A stretch of 11,713 nt of DNA. Source: Planctomycetaceae bacterium (GTDB lineage: Bacteria; Planctomycetota; Planctomycetia; Planctomycetales; Planctomycetaceae). The notes under the pieces were generated by a model. That model did no database searches. It saw only the letters and a list, made by a program, of their open reading frames with translations, and was not told the DNA's origin. How positions within the stretch are numbered: the stretch's first letter is position 1; every line of letters begins with the position of its first letter. The stretch spans positions 1,615 through 13,327 of the forward strand of contig DOCI01000218.1 in assembly GCA_003503535.1 (NCBI GenBank), read 5' to 3'. This document shows positions 1 through 8,067 of the stretch, in pieces. Made by a program: the position numbers and the translations under genes.

Positions 1-798
1 GAACTGCTCGACTGGCTGGCTGTTCATTTCGTGGAACAGGGCTGGGATATGAAGGAACTCATCAAGTTAATCGTAACCAGCGAAGCTTATTGCCAGAGTT
101 CTGCCGTCACGCCGAAACTGCTGGAGCAGGATCCTGAGAACCGATATCTCGCAAGAGGTCCACGCCTGCGACTGGATGCAGAAGTGATGCGGGATCAGGC
201 ATTGTTCCTCAGTGGCTTGCTGGTGCAGAAGATGGGAGGCGAAGGGGTGAATCCTTACCAACCACCGAATATCTGGGAGCCAGTCGCGTTTGGCGGAAGC
301 AACACTCGCAATTACCAACAAAGCACAGGGGAGAATTTGTATCGCAGGAGCCTCTACACATTCCTCAAGCGGACTGCTCCACCCCCTTTTATGTCGACCT
401 TTGATGGACCGAGTCGCGAGCAGAGTTGTTCACGACGGGAGCGGACAAACACACCACTGCAGGCGCTGCAGTTGATGAACGATATTCAATACTTCGAAGC
501 GGCTCGCGGGTTTGCCGAGCGAATGCTGAGTGAAGGTGGAGAGACTCCTGAGAAAAGGATCGCCTGGGCCTTTGAAGTGGCGACGTCTCGACAGCCGACT
601 GCTGAAGAGATTCAAGTGATAGAGTCTGTTTTGCATGGCTATGAAGCACGTTATCAAGCCGATGCAAAAGCGGCTCAGGAAGCGATCACCGTTGGGGAAA
701 GTCAACCTTCTGAAAAATATGCACCTGCAGAATTGGCGGCTTATACATTGGTGGCGAATTTGATTATGAATCTGGATGAAGTCATTAATAAGAATTGA
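1..798 (+). CDS. DUF1553 (PSD1-type) protein, C-terminal part, cut by window start
   Basis: The reading frame is open from base 1, so the gene begins upstream; 265 residues are visible before the TGA at 796-798. The visible part is the C-terminal DUF1553 region. Its markers, counted from base 1, are an E-L-L-D-W-L-A start, the stretch Y-R-R-S-L-Y-T-F-L-K-R-T-A-P-P-P (about 114-130), and R-R-E-R-T-N-T-P-L-Q-A-L (about 145-156). In planctomycetes this domain normally ends long exported proteins that also carry a cytochrome c-like PSC1 domain and DUF1549. Those parts would lie upstream and are not seen here. The biochemical role of the family is unknown. A DUF1501 gene follows 107 bases later on the same strand, the usual partner arrangement, so the two are probably co-expressed and act outside the cytoplasm together. 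An internal GTG at 31 is not a credible start because homology continues upstream of it. Confidence 0.93.
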   Translation, partial: ELLDWLAVHFVEQGWDMKELIKLIVTSEAYCQSSAVTPKLLEQDPENRYLARGPRLRLDAEVMRDQALFLSGLLVQKMGGEGVNPYQPPNIWEPVAFGGSNTRNYQQSTGENLYRRSLYTFLKRTAPPPFMSTFDGPSREQSCSRRERTNTPLQALQLMNDIQYFEAARGFAERMLSEGGETPEKRIAWAFEVATSRQPTAEEIQVIESVLHGYEARYQADAKAAQEAITVGESQPSEKYAPAELAAYTLVANLIMNLDEVINKN

Positions 799-832
799 CC
801 TGTCAACATAGACACGACCCGCATTGCATGCT

Positions 833-860
833 TGCCCTGCTTCGCGATGCATGCAGGGCA
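833..860 (+). repeat. perfect 8-bp hairpin between the DUF1553 and DUF1501 genes
   Basis: TGCCCTGC (833-840) and GCAGGGCA (853-860) are exact reverse complements separated by 12 bases. No T-run follows directly; a run of six T lies about 22 bases downstream (882-887). It may be a partial terminator or an mRNA processing or stability element that sets different levels for the two genes. The fold is clear from the sequence; the function is inferred. Confidence 0.45.
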
Positions 861-905
861 CCCGAAAGATAACGGATCAGCTTTTTTAACAATAAGAGAT
901 CAACT

Positions 906-2369
906 ATGAAACCAGTAATCGATTACCACAGACTGGCTCAACGACGGCAGTTTTTTGCTTCGAGTGGATTGAGTCTGGGCGGGATGGCTTACGCGATGTT
1001 AGCCGGCTCGCAAGTTGCTCAGGGAGCATCGACAGAACAGGTGAATCCGCCTTTGCCGGGGTTGCCGCATTTTGCCCCGAAGGCGAAGCGGCTGATCTAT
1101 CTGCACATGAACGGGGCTCCGTCTCAGCTCGATCTGTTCGATTACAAGCCGGGATTGCAGGACCATTACGATCAGGAATTGCCAGATTCAGTCCGTAATG
1201 GTCAACGCATCACCACAATGACAAGCGGGCAGTCCCGATTTCCGGTCGCGCCAAGTAAGTTCGCGTTTAAGCCCTGCGGACAAAGTGGCATCCTGATGAG
1301 CGAACTCGTCCCTTATATGCAGGAGATCGCCGATGAAATCACGATGATTAAATCGGTACACACCGAAGCGATCAATCACGATCCCGCCTGCACGTTCGTG
1401 ATGACCGGCAGTGAAATTCCGGGTAAGCCGAGCCTGGGTTCGTGGCTGAGTTATGGGCTGGGAAGTGAAAGTAATGAGTTGCCGGCGTTTGTGGTATTTA
1501 CGCCGACATTTCCAGCGGGCAGTCAGGCACAGGCGTTGTTTACACGCATGTGGAGCAGCGGGTTTCTGCCGACGTCTCACAATGGTGTCGCATTAAGAGG
1601 GACGGGCGATCCTGTTTTGTTCATTCGTAACCCGCCAGGTGTCACGGGCGAGGACCGTCGTAAAATGCTCGATGCTCTCGGGCAACTCAATCAGAAGACA
1701 TATGAACGTCTGGGCGATCCCGAAACGCAAACGCGAATCGCTCAGTACGAAATGGCGTTTCGCATGCAGACGAGCGTCCCTGATTTGACCGACCTGAGCA
1801 GTGAATCGAAAGAAACGCTCGAAATGTATGGGCCGAATGTCGAGAAGATGGGGACGTATGCTTCGAGTGCAATCCTGGCTCGTCGTCTCATTGAACGGGG
1901 AACGCGTGTCGTGCAGATCCTGCATCGGGGTTGGGATCAGCACAACAACTTACCGAAGCTGATTAAAAATCAATCTGAAGATGTCGACCAGCCAACGGCA
2001 GCCTTAATTAAGGATTTGAAACAGCGGGGACTGCTCGAAGATACGCTTGTCGTATTCGGTGGTGAGTTCGGAAGAACGGTTTATTCTCAAGGGACACTCA
2101 CCAAAGAGAATTACGGCCGCGATCATCATCCGCGAAACTTCTGCATGTGGATGGCCGGGGGCGGTGTTCGCAAAGGGATGACATATGGTCAGACGGATGA
2201 TTTCAGCTATAACATCACTGAAAATCCAGTACACCTGAACGATTTGAACGCCACGATACTGCATTGCATGGGTATTGATGATCGCAGACTGAGCTATCGT
2301 TTCCAGGGACTGGATCAGCGTTTGACAGGTGTCGAGGCTCCTACGGTGGTGAAGGAAATTCTCAGTTAA
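906..2369 (+). CDS. DUF1501 domain protein with Tat-type leader
   Basis: This 487-residue protein matches the whole length of the DUF1501 family, which belongs to the alkaline phosphatase/sulfatase-like fold group but has no proven reaction. The N-terminus has a twin-arginine motif (Q-R-R-Q-F-F, residues 12-17) followed by a hydrophobic stretch, so export by the Tat route is likely. Family markers are [13 protein letters not shown] (67-79), H-R-G-W-D-Q-H-N-N (340-348), G-G-E-F-G-R-T (385-391), G-R-D-H-H-P-R-N-F (404-412) and H-L-N-D-L-N-A-T (443-450). The Asp and His residues in these motifs are plausible metal ligands by analogy with the fold group. The ATG at 906 places the twin-arginine motif correctly; only a weak A/G-rich site (AAGAGA, about 893) precedes it. 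It pairs with the upstream DUF1553 gene. The stop is 17 bases from the end of the convergent Nif3 gene. Confidence 0.95.
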   Translation: MKPVIDYHRLAQRRQFFASSGLSLGGMAYAMLAGSQVAQGASTEQVNPPLPGLPHFAPKAKRLIYLHMNGAPSQLDLFDYKPGLQDHYDQELPDSVRNGQRITTMTSGQSRFPVAPSKFAFKPCGQSGILMSELVPYMQEIADEITMIKSVHTEAINHDPACTFVMTGSEIPGKPSLGSWLSYGLGSESNELPAFVVFTPTFPAGSQAQALFTRMWSSGFLPTSHNGVALRGTGDPVLFIRNPPGVTGEDRRKMLDALGQLNQKTYERLGDPETQTRIAQYEMAFRMQTSVPDLTDLSSESKETLEMYGPNVEKMGTYASSAILARRLIERGTRVVQILHRGWDQHNNLPKLIKNQSEDVDQPTAALIKDLKQRGLLEDTLVVFGGEFGRTVYSQGTLTKENYGRDHHPRNFCMWMAGGGVRKGMTYGQTDDFSYNITENPVHLNDLNATILHCMGIDDRRLSYRFQGLDQRLTGVEAPTVVKEILS

Positions 2370-2386
2370 TTTATTAGGTGCCTGCC

Positions 2387-3187
2387 CTACAGGAGATTGA
2401 TCGGGTCAGATTCGATCTGGCTGGCAAAGCAATGAATTTGGGGAAATTCATTTTGAAGTATTTCCGCCAGTTTTTCGCAGGCAAAACGTTCCGAGTGAAA
2501 GTGTCCAACGAGAACGAGTGCGATTCCCCGTTGACGAGCTTCCAAACAGGCATGGAAACGAGCTTCTCCCGTGACGAGAACCTGACAACCCTGTGCCTGA
2601 GCCTGTTTCATGTACTCAGCAGCAGCTCCACAGGCGATTCCGGCTTTGGAGATTTCGGCATCTAACTGGCCGACAAATTGGACAGACTCGATGCTCAGTA
2701 ATGATTTGATCTGCAAAATTAAGTCCTGAAGGAGCATTGGGTGCGTCAATGTGCCCATGCGGCCTGACCCCAATCCGGTACCAGCAAGTTCCAGATCTGC
2801 GGATGACTGCAGTGGCAGGCAATTCTGCAATTTCAGCCGTTCGCACCATTGCTGATTGATTCCCCGAGCAGCACTGTCAAATGCGGTATGTGGCGAATAC
2901 ACAGCAATATCATTCCTCGCCAGATCGAGTAGCATTGCACCTTCGGACGTCTCTGTGGTGATCCGCTGAACGGCACGGAACAGGATCGGATGATGTGTGA
3001 CGATCAGGTCAACATTCTTTTCGATGGCTTCAGTCGCTACGTCTGGAGTCAGTGTCAGGCAGGTCATGACCGAAGAAATATCCTGCTCACAATTCCCCAG
3101 AAGCAGGCCGACATTGTCCCAATCCTCAGCCAGTTCGAGAGGGGCAAACGTCTGTAAATACTGCAGAATAAGATCGCAAGATGTCAT
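2387..3187 (-). CDS. Nif3-like dinuclear metal-centre protein (DUF34/YbgI family)
   Basis: The 266-residue product matches the short form of the Nif3/YbgI family, without the PII-like insert found in longer members of about 370 residues. All expected metal ligands can be placed: H65 and H66 in T-H-H-P, D104 in H-T-A-F-D-S-A, and H229 and E233 in G-H-F-H-S-E-R, the same H-x3-E spacing as in E. coli YbgI. The N-terminal W-D-N-V-G-L-L-L-G (23-31) is also a family signature. Known members form a toroidal hexamer with a two-metal site; the physiological substrate is unsettled, and the old 'GTP cyclohydrolase I type 2' label is weakly supported. The protein is cytoplasmic with no signal peptide. 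The gene is transcribed away from the sensor kinase and converges on the DUF1501 gene. No terminator is visible in the 17-base gap between them. Confidence 0.93.
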   Translation of the reverse strand: MTSCDLILQYLQTFAPLELAEDWDNVGLLLGNCEQDISSVMTCLTLTPDVATEAIEKNVDLIVTHHPILFRAVQRITTETSEGAMLLDLARNDIAVYSPHTAFDSAARGINQQWCERLKLQNCLPLQSSADLELAGTGLGSGRMGTLTHPMLLQDLILQIKSLLSIESVQFVGQLDAEISKAGIACGAAAEYMKQAQAQGCQVLVTGEARFHACLEARQRGIALVLVGHFHSERFACEKLAEILQNEFPQIHCFASQIESDPINLL

Positions 3188-3363
3188 GAAATCTCCCAGA
3201 GCGTTCGAGAGGCAAGAATGTAGTCTTCATCACTTTAGGTCAGTTGGGCAAAAATCTTCAAGGCAATGTATGGAAGTCTTTCAGAGGAAGCTTACAATAT
3301 TAAAAAATGTTCACCGCCACCTTACTATATCTGAACAAACTATAACTTCTGGTAACCCGCTTT
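3188..3363. promoter_or_regulatory. divergent intergenic region between the Nif3 and sensor kinase genes
   Basis: Both flanking genes start at this 176-base gap, so promoters for each should lie here. The region is AT-rich on the kinase side. TACAAT at 3293-3298 resembles a -10 element for the kinase, but no convincing -35 hexamer stands 16-18 bases upstream. No clear ribosome binding site precedes the kinase ATG at 3364. No operator-like palindrome was recognised. That the region is regulatory is inferred from layout. Confidence 0.4.
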
Positions 3364-6186
3364 ATGTTGCAAGGTTTGCTGAAGCTCTTTGACACAACAG
3401 GTTTTCCGCCACGCTGGTATTGCGGTCCTATGTGGGTGCAGGAGCCAATCTGGGGATGGATGCACATCATTTCTGATGCGGCGATCTGGGGTGCCTACAT
3501 GGCAATTCCTCTAGTGCTTTTTTATTTCCTGCGCCGTCGAAAAGATCTCCCGCAGCCTCGTATTATCTTGCTGTTTGGGGCTTTCATTTTATGCTGTGGA
3601 TTTACTCATCTGATAGACGCGTTGATTTTTGAATGGCCAATTTATCGATTCGCGGGTTTGATGAAACTCATCACAGCCGTTGTTTCCTGGCTTACGGTAT
3701 TTGCTTTAATACCAATAATCCCGCCAATTCTTGCGTTTCGCAGTCCAACTCAGCTCGAAAATATTATTTTCGAGCGAACTCAGGAATTGCAGAAACTGAC
3801 TCAGGAACTGCAAACGCAAGTCGAAACTCACAACCAGATCTCACTGGAACTCGAAAAGGAGAAAGAAAAACTCCAGCTGGTTTTGGAAGCTGGAGGAATG
3901 GGGACCTGGAATTGGGATTTAAAGAGTGGCAACATCAACCTGGATGATTTTGAACAGGGATTATTAGGTCTTGGAAAAGAAAACGGCATCATTCGGATCG
4001 AAGAATTTATGGAGTATGTTCACCCGGATGATGTCCATGAGTTGAACAATGCCCTGCAGGTTACTTCCGAAGAAGGTAAAGAATACAATCACGAATTCCG
4101 CTTTAAAAACTCAGAATCCGATTATCGCTGGCTGGCCGGGCGGGGAGGGATCGTTCGCGCCGAATCTGGTGAAGTGACTCATATGTATGGTGTCAATTTT
4201 GACATCACCGCTCGCAAGAATGCAGAAAATCAGATCGCGAAAAATGAGCAGAAACTCCAGCGAATTCTGGGAAGTCTGACCAGTTTTGTTGGTGTTCTCG
4301 ACATTGAAGGTCATCTGACAAACGTCAACCGTTATGCGACCGAGCATATGCAGGTGCAGGACGATGACGTCCTCGGTCAATTTCTGTGGGATTGCCCCTG
4401 GTGGTCGCAGGACCAGGAAGCTCGAAAGCAACTCAAAAAGGCCGTCAAAGATGTTGGAAAAGATAAAAAAATACGCTTTGATATCGAAGCGAGAATCTCA
4501 GATGAAGAAACGATTTCTCTCGATTTCAGTCTGGTACCTGTTTATGACATTCAGGGAAATGTGAAATCTCTGGTCGCTTCCGGGATCGATATTACTTCCC
4601 GCAAGCAAGTCGAAGAAACTCTTCGGCTGCATACCAGAGCAATCGAATTTGCCAAGAACGGGATTCTTATTACCGATGCGCAACATGAGGATGAACCGAT
4701 TATTTATTGCAATGCCGCTTTTGAAGCATTGACGGGATATCCAATTGAGGAAGCGCTCGGAAAGAATTGCCGATTCCTTCAGGGGCCGGAAACCGATCCC
4801 GCCAAGGTACAAGAGCTACGCCAGGCCATTGAAAACCGTGTCGAATGTCAAGTCACGATGCTGAATTATCGCAAGGATGGAACTCCATTCTGGAATGATC
4901 TGCAAATTTCTCCTGTGGTGGATACCAGTGGATACACGACTCATTATATTGGCGTCCAAGCCGATGCCAGTGAGCGCATGCGATATGAGCAATCACTGAT
5001 TCAGGCCCGTCAGGCTGCCGATCAGGCGAATCAGGCCAAGAGTAATTTTCTGGCAAACATGAGTCATGAAATTCGCACCCCCATGACTTCCATTCTCGGT
5101 TGTGCGGATCTGCTGTTTCAACAAATCGACGAACACTCCTCCAAGGAAGTTGTTCGAGTCATTCGGGACCAGGGCCAAATGCTTCTGGGAATCCTCAACG
5201 ATATTCTCGACCTCTCTAAAATTGAAGCGGGAAAACTTGAACTCCAGAAGTTCCCCAGTCAAATTTCGAGGATTATCGATTCGGTGATTTCTTTGATGCA
5301 ACCAATTGCAATCGAAAAGCAGTTAGAAATGAGCGTTCACTATTTGACAAAAATCCCCAATTTCGCCTTGATCGATCCTTTGCGAGTCAGGCAGATTTTG
5401 ATGAATCTGGTCAACAATGCCATCAAATTTACAGATCAGGGATCGGTTCGTCTCGAAGTGGTTTGTGAGGAAAAGGGGAATTTTCTGGAGCTGTGTATTC
5501 ACGTCGTTGATACCGGTGCAGGAATTGAGCAGGAAAATTTGAATCAGATTTTTGAAGCTTTTACTCAGAATAATCGCACTTTGAATAAATCGAGATCGGG
5601 AACGGGTTTGGGGCTCACGATTTGTCAGCATCTCTCTAAAATGATGGGAGGAGAAATTCTGGCTGAAAGTCAAATTGATTCCGGCAGCCGTTTCACATTG
5701 AAGCTCCCTTTAGAAAAAACTCCAGAAATGACGCTGATTGACCCCGATTCTCTGGATAGAGAATTAAACCCGCATGATCTGCACCAGATTTCAGATGCGA
5801 AAATTCCTGCTCGCGTCTTAATCGCTGAGGATTCACGCGGAATTCAATTCCTGCTGACACGTCTGCTGGAAAAGAAAGTGAAATACGTTGAAGTGGTCGA
5901 GAACGGACAACTTGCGATTGAAGCTGTCGAACGTGCTCAGGCGGAAGAAAATCCTTTTGACATGATCCTCATGGATATGCAAATGCCAGTGATGAATGGA
6001 CATGATGCAACACGTAAACTGCGATCCCTGGACTTTCAGAAACCCATCATTGCATTAACCGCAGAAGCGATGGCCGGTGATCGTGAAAGTTGCCTCCGGG
6101 CCGGCTGCAGCGACTACCTGTCCAAACCGATCAACATTGAAAGCCTGATCGAAATTTTGAATCGTTATCTCATCCCACAATCATAA
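3364..6186 (+). CDS. hybrid histidine kinase: ethylene-binding-type membrane domain, PAS, PAS, LOV, kinase, receiver
   Basis: This 940-residue sensor has these parts in order. (1) A three-helix membrane domain (about 34-120) like plant ETR1, with D38, Y45, I48, P49, I75, C78 and H82 at the positions of ETR1 D25, Y32, I35, P36, I62, C65 and H69. (2) A coiled coil (about 128-172). (3) A PAS domain (about 170-285) ending D-I-T-A-R-K. (4) A second PAS (about 295-415) with W-D-C-P-W-W and a D-I-T-S-R-K end. (5) A LOV domain (about 424-540) with GKNCRFLQ, adduct C469, and R486, N501, N511 and Q532. (6) HisKA with H568 in M-S-H-E-I-R-T-P. (7) HATPase with N681/N685, D-T-G-A-G (716-720) and G-T-G-L-G-L (746-751). 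(8) A receiver with E822, D823, phospho-acceptor D871, T899 and K921. Every catalytic residue is present, so an active hybrid kinase is expected. Ligand and light sensing are inferred from the conserved pockets. No phosphotransfer protein or response regulator lies nearby. The ATG at 3364 leaves the membrane domain intact. Confidence 0.95.
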   Translation: MLQGLLKLFDTTGFPPRWYCGPMWVQEPIWGWMHIISDAAIWGAYMAIPLVLFYFLRRRKDLPQPRIILLFGAFILCCGFTHLIDALIFEWPIYRFAGLMKLITAVVSWLTVFALIPIIPPILAFRSPTQLENIIFERTQELQKLTQELQTQVETHNQISLELEKEKEKLQLVLEAGGMGTWNWDLKSGNINLDDFEQGLLGLGKENGIIRIEEFMEYVHPDDVHELNNALQVTSEEGKEYNHEFRFKNSESDYRWLAGRGGIVRAESGEVTHMYGVNFDITARKNAENQIAKNEQKLQRILGSLTSFVGVLDIEGHLTNVNRYATEHMQVQDDDVLGQFLWDCPWWSQDQEARKQLKKAVKDVGKDKKIRFDIEARISDEETISLDFSLVPVYDIQGNVKSLVASGIDITSRKQVEETLRLHTRAIEFAKNGILITDAQHEDEPIIYCNAAFEALTGYPIEEALGKNCRFLQGPETDPAKVQELRQAIENRVECQVTMLNYRKDGTPFWNDLQISPVVDTSGYTTHYIGVQADASERMRYEQSLIQARQAADQANQAKSNFLANMSHEIRTPMTSILGCADLLFQQIDEHSSKEVVRVIRDQGQMLLGILNDILDLSKIEAGKLELQKFPSQISRIIDSVISLMQPIAIEKQLEMSVHYLTKIPNFALIDPLRVRQILMNLVNNAIKFTDQGSVRLEVVCEEKGNFLELCIHVVDTGAGIEQENLNQIFEAFTQNNRTLNKSRSGTGLGLTICQHLSKMMGGEILAESQIDSGSRFTLKLPLEKTPEMTLIDPDSLDRELNPHDLHQISDAKIPARVLIAEDSRGIQFLLTRLLEKKVKYVEVVENGQLAIEAVERAQAEENPFDMILMDMQMPVMNGHDATRKLRSLDFQKPIIALTAEAMAGDRESCLRAGCSDYLSKPINIESLIEILNRYLIPQS

Positions 6187-6220
6187 TAATCCCGACCTTC
6201 CTCTTTGTGCATCGGATTCC

Positions 6221-7009
6221 ATGAACTCAACACACAAACAAGCCTCAGATTCTCCAGTCATCCTGATTACCGGAAGCGGAAAGCGGCGTGTCGGGAATGT
6301 GGTAGCCGAACACTTTGCGACTCTCGGGTATCGGATCGCGTTGCACTATCATTCCTCCCGGGAAGAGGCCCTTGATTCTCGACAACGGCTTTTAAAAGAA
6401 GGAGCTGACTGCGAAATATTCTCGGCTGATGTCTCCAATGAAGACCAGGTCAATGAAATGATGCAGCATGTCCACTCACACTTCGGTGCTCTGGATGTGC
6501 TCGTGACAACTGCTTCGATCTGGTCAAAAACAGCCTGGGATGAAATCACTCCAGATCAGATTCTCAGAAACTTTGAGATCAACACACTCGGAACATTTTT
6601 ATGTGCCCGGGCAGCTGGCAATGTGATGATCAATCAGCCAAAAGGTGGTTCAATCATTACGATTGGCGATTGGGCAATTGAGCGTCCCTATCTCGATCAT
6701 GCCCCTTATTTTCTTTCCAAAGGTGCGATTCCAACTTTGACACGCGTCCTGGCAGTCGAGTTAGCCGAGCGGAACCCAAACATACGGGTCAATTGCATTC
6801 ATCCCGGACCAGTAATGTTTCCACCAGGGACCACTGAAGCAGAGGCAGAGGAGTTAATTCAATCGACGCTGCTCAAGAAAGCAAACTGCCCGGAAATGGT
6901 AGCTCATGCCGTTGAAGGGTTTGTCAGGAATCAGTTCATTACTGGAACATGCCTGCCCGTCGATGGCGGTCGAAGTATGCATGCACCCTCCGAAAAACGT
7001 CGCCAGTAA
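6221..7009 (+). CDS. short-chain dehydrogenase/reductase, pteridine reductase (PTR1/FolM)-like
   Basis: This 262-residue SDR has the NAD(P)-binding motif T-G-S-G-K-R-R-V-G (17-25), N121, a Y163-x3-K167 catalytic pair, H-P-G (194-196) and the C-terminal T-G-T-C-L-P-V-D-G-G (241-250). Two traits set it apart from ordinary SDRs and match pteridine reductases. The phrase H-Y-H-S-S-R-E-E-A (42-50) follows the second strand. The catalytic Ser is replaced by D150 in I-G-D-W-A-I-E-R-P, equivalent to the Asp of Leishmania PTR1 and E. coli FolM. NADPH-dependent reduction of a dihydropterin or dihydrofolate is therefore the best guess, though family borders here are loose and a general SDR role is possible. 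The usual N-N-A-S motif reads T-T-A-S (96-99). It is cytoplasmic. It starts 34 bases after the sensor kinase on the same strand, so read-through is likely. No clear ribosome binding site was seen. Confidence 0.82.
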   Translation: MNSTHKQASDSPVILITGSGKRRVGNVVAEHFATLGYRIALHYHSSREEALDSRQRLLKEGADCEIFSADVSNEDQVNEMMQHVHSHFGALDVLVTTASIWSKTAWDEITPDQILRNFEINTLGTFLCARAAGNVMINQPKGGSIITIGDWAIERPYLDHAPYFLSKGAIPTLTRVLAVELAERNPNIRVNCIHPGPVMFPPGTTEAEAEELIQSTLLKKANCPEMVAHAVEGFVRNQFITGTCLPVDGGRSMHAPSEKRRQ

Positions 7010-7215
7010 CCAATCCGTACCATGTTGTGGCAGAGATCCCCGAATCAGCAATGACTTCCCTGAGGGGCTTGAATCTGCCCGGTTTTTGCGTTTTGCAGTC
7101 CGACCAGCCCCATTTGATTCCGTCTCTCCAAACTCCCCAATTAACTTTGTTGTAGATGATTACCTCGATAGAATTGGTTTGCAAACTTCAAAGCTCCAGG
7201 TCCACAATCATAGAA

Positions 7216-8040
7216 ATGAGTTTCAGAATGAGAATTGTTATTCAGGCATTCCTGATGCTGTCCTTCCTGTCTGCACCTGTATTGGCTCAAAAAATTGTGG
7301 CACATCGAGGAGCGTCTTTCGATGCTCCTGAAAACACACTGGCCTCATTCAAGCTCGCCTGGAAGATGGATGCCGATGCGATTGAAGGCGATTTTTATCT
7401 GACGGCTGATCAGAAAATTGTCTGCATTCACGACAAGACCACCAAACGGACAGCAGCGGTTGATCGGGAGATTGCAACTTCAACTTACGAGGAACTCAAA
7501 TCCATCGATGTCGGTTCCTGGAAAAGCCCGGAGTTTGCCGAAGAGCGAATTGCAACTTTGGAACAGGTGCTCGAAATCGTCCCGGCTGGAAAGACTTTCC
7601 TGATTGAAATCAAATGCGGCCCTGAAATCGTGCCGGTTCTGACAAAAGTGCTCAATCAGAAAACCCTGCCCTTCTCACAAATCCGCATCATCTGTTTCGA
7701 TGCCGAAGTGATCGCCGCGTGTAAAAAATCTCTGCCAGGAATTAAAGCGTTCTGGTTGACATCGTTTAAACAGGATAAGAGAACAAAAAAATGGTCCCCC
7801 ACTCTCAATGAGGTATTACAGACTCTCAAACGGATCAAAGCCGACGGACTCGACTCCAGAGCCGAACGGGAAGTCGTGACAGGAGAGTTTATCGAACAGG
7901 TAAAAAATGCAGGATATGAATTTCACATCTGGACAGTAAACGACCCCAAAGATGCCGATCATTTTTCAGAACTGGGCGTCGATTCCATAACCACCGATCG
8001 CCCCGATTTGCTTAGCAATGTTCTTGAAACTGCGGAATAA
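7216..8040 (+). CDS. secreted glycerophosphodiester phosphodiesterase
   Basis: The 274-residue product has a signal peptide (hydrophobic stretch about 7-20, probable cut after P-V-L-A at residue 24) followed by a GDPD TIM-barrel domain. Catalytic and metal residues can be placed: H30-R31 in V-A-H-R-G-A, E39 in P-E-N-T, E57 and D59 in I-E-G-D-F, H72 in C-I-H-D, E131 and K133 in L-I-E-I-K, then W-T-V-N-D (239-243) and T-D-R-P (260-263). Members hydrolyse glycerophosphodiesters to glycerol 3-phosphate and an alcohol; outside the cytoplasm this would salvage phosphate and glycerol from phospholipid head groups. The start is uncertain. The frame opens at ATG 7156, but that adds about 20 polar residues before the signal peptide, so ATG 7216 is preferred; ATG 7228 is also possible. 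No ribosome binding site decides it. A 206-base gap separates it from the upstream reductase. It converges on mazG with a 27-base gap. Confidence 0.9.
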   Translation: MSFRMRIVIQAFLMLSFLSAPVLAQKIVAHRGASFDAPENTLASFKLAWKMDADAIEGDFYLTADQKIVCIHDKTTKRTAAVDREIATSTYEELKSIDVGSWKSPEFAEERIATLEQVLEIVPAGKTFLIEIKCGPEIVPVLTKVLNQKTLPFSQIRIICFDAEVIAACKKSLPGIKAFWLTSFKQDKRTKKWSPTLNEVLQTLKRIKADGLDSRAEREVVTGEFIEQVKNAGYEFHIWTVNDPKDADHFSELGVDSITTDRPDLLSNVLETAE

Positions 8041-8067
8041 AGTTCATCGCAGGGAATAGGGATCTTC

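Noticed and set aside
430..861. 143-codon minus-strand frame opposite the DUF1553 gene
   Set aside because: Antisense to a well-conserved family region, Cys- and His-rich as expected of a shadow frame, and no start signal.
3293..3298. TACAAT as the -10 box of the sensor kinase promoter
   Set aside because: The best -35 match at the right spacing has only 3 of 6 consensus bases, so it is not listed as a promoter on its own.
7065..7087. Possible terminator after the reductase: GGGC/GCCC stem followed by a run of five T
   Set aside because: The stem has only 4 base pairs with an 8-base loop and a GG gap before the T-run; too weak to call.
7156..7215. N-terminal extension of the phosphodiesterase from ATG 7156
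   Set aside because: It would add about 20 polar residues before an otherwise normal signal peptide, and no ribosome binding site supports it; kept as an alternative only.
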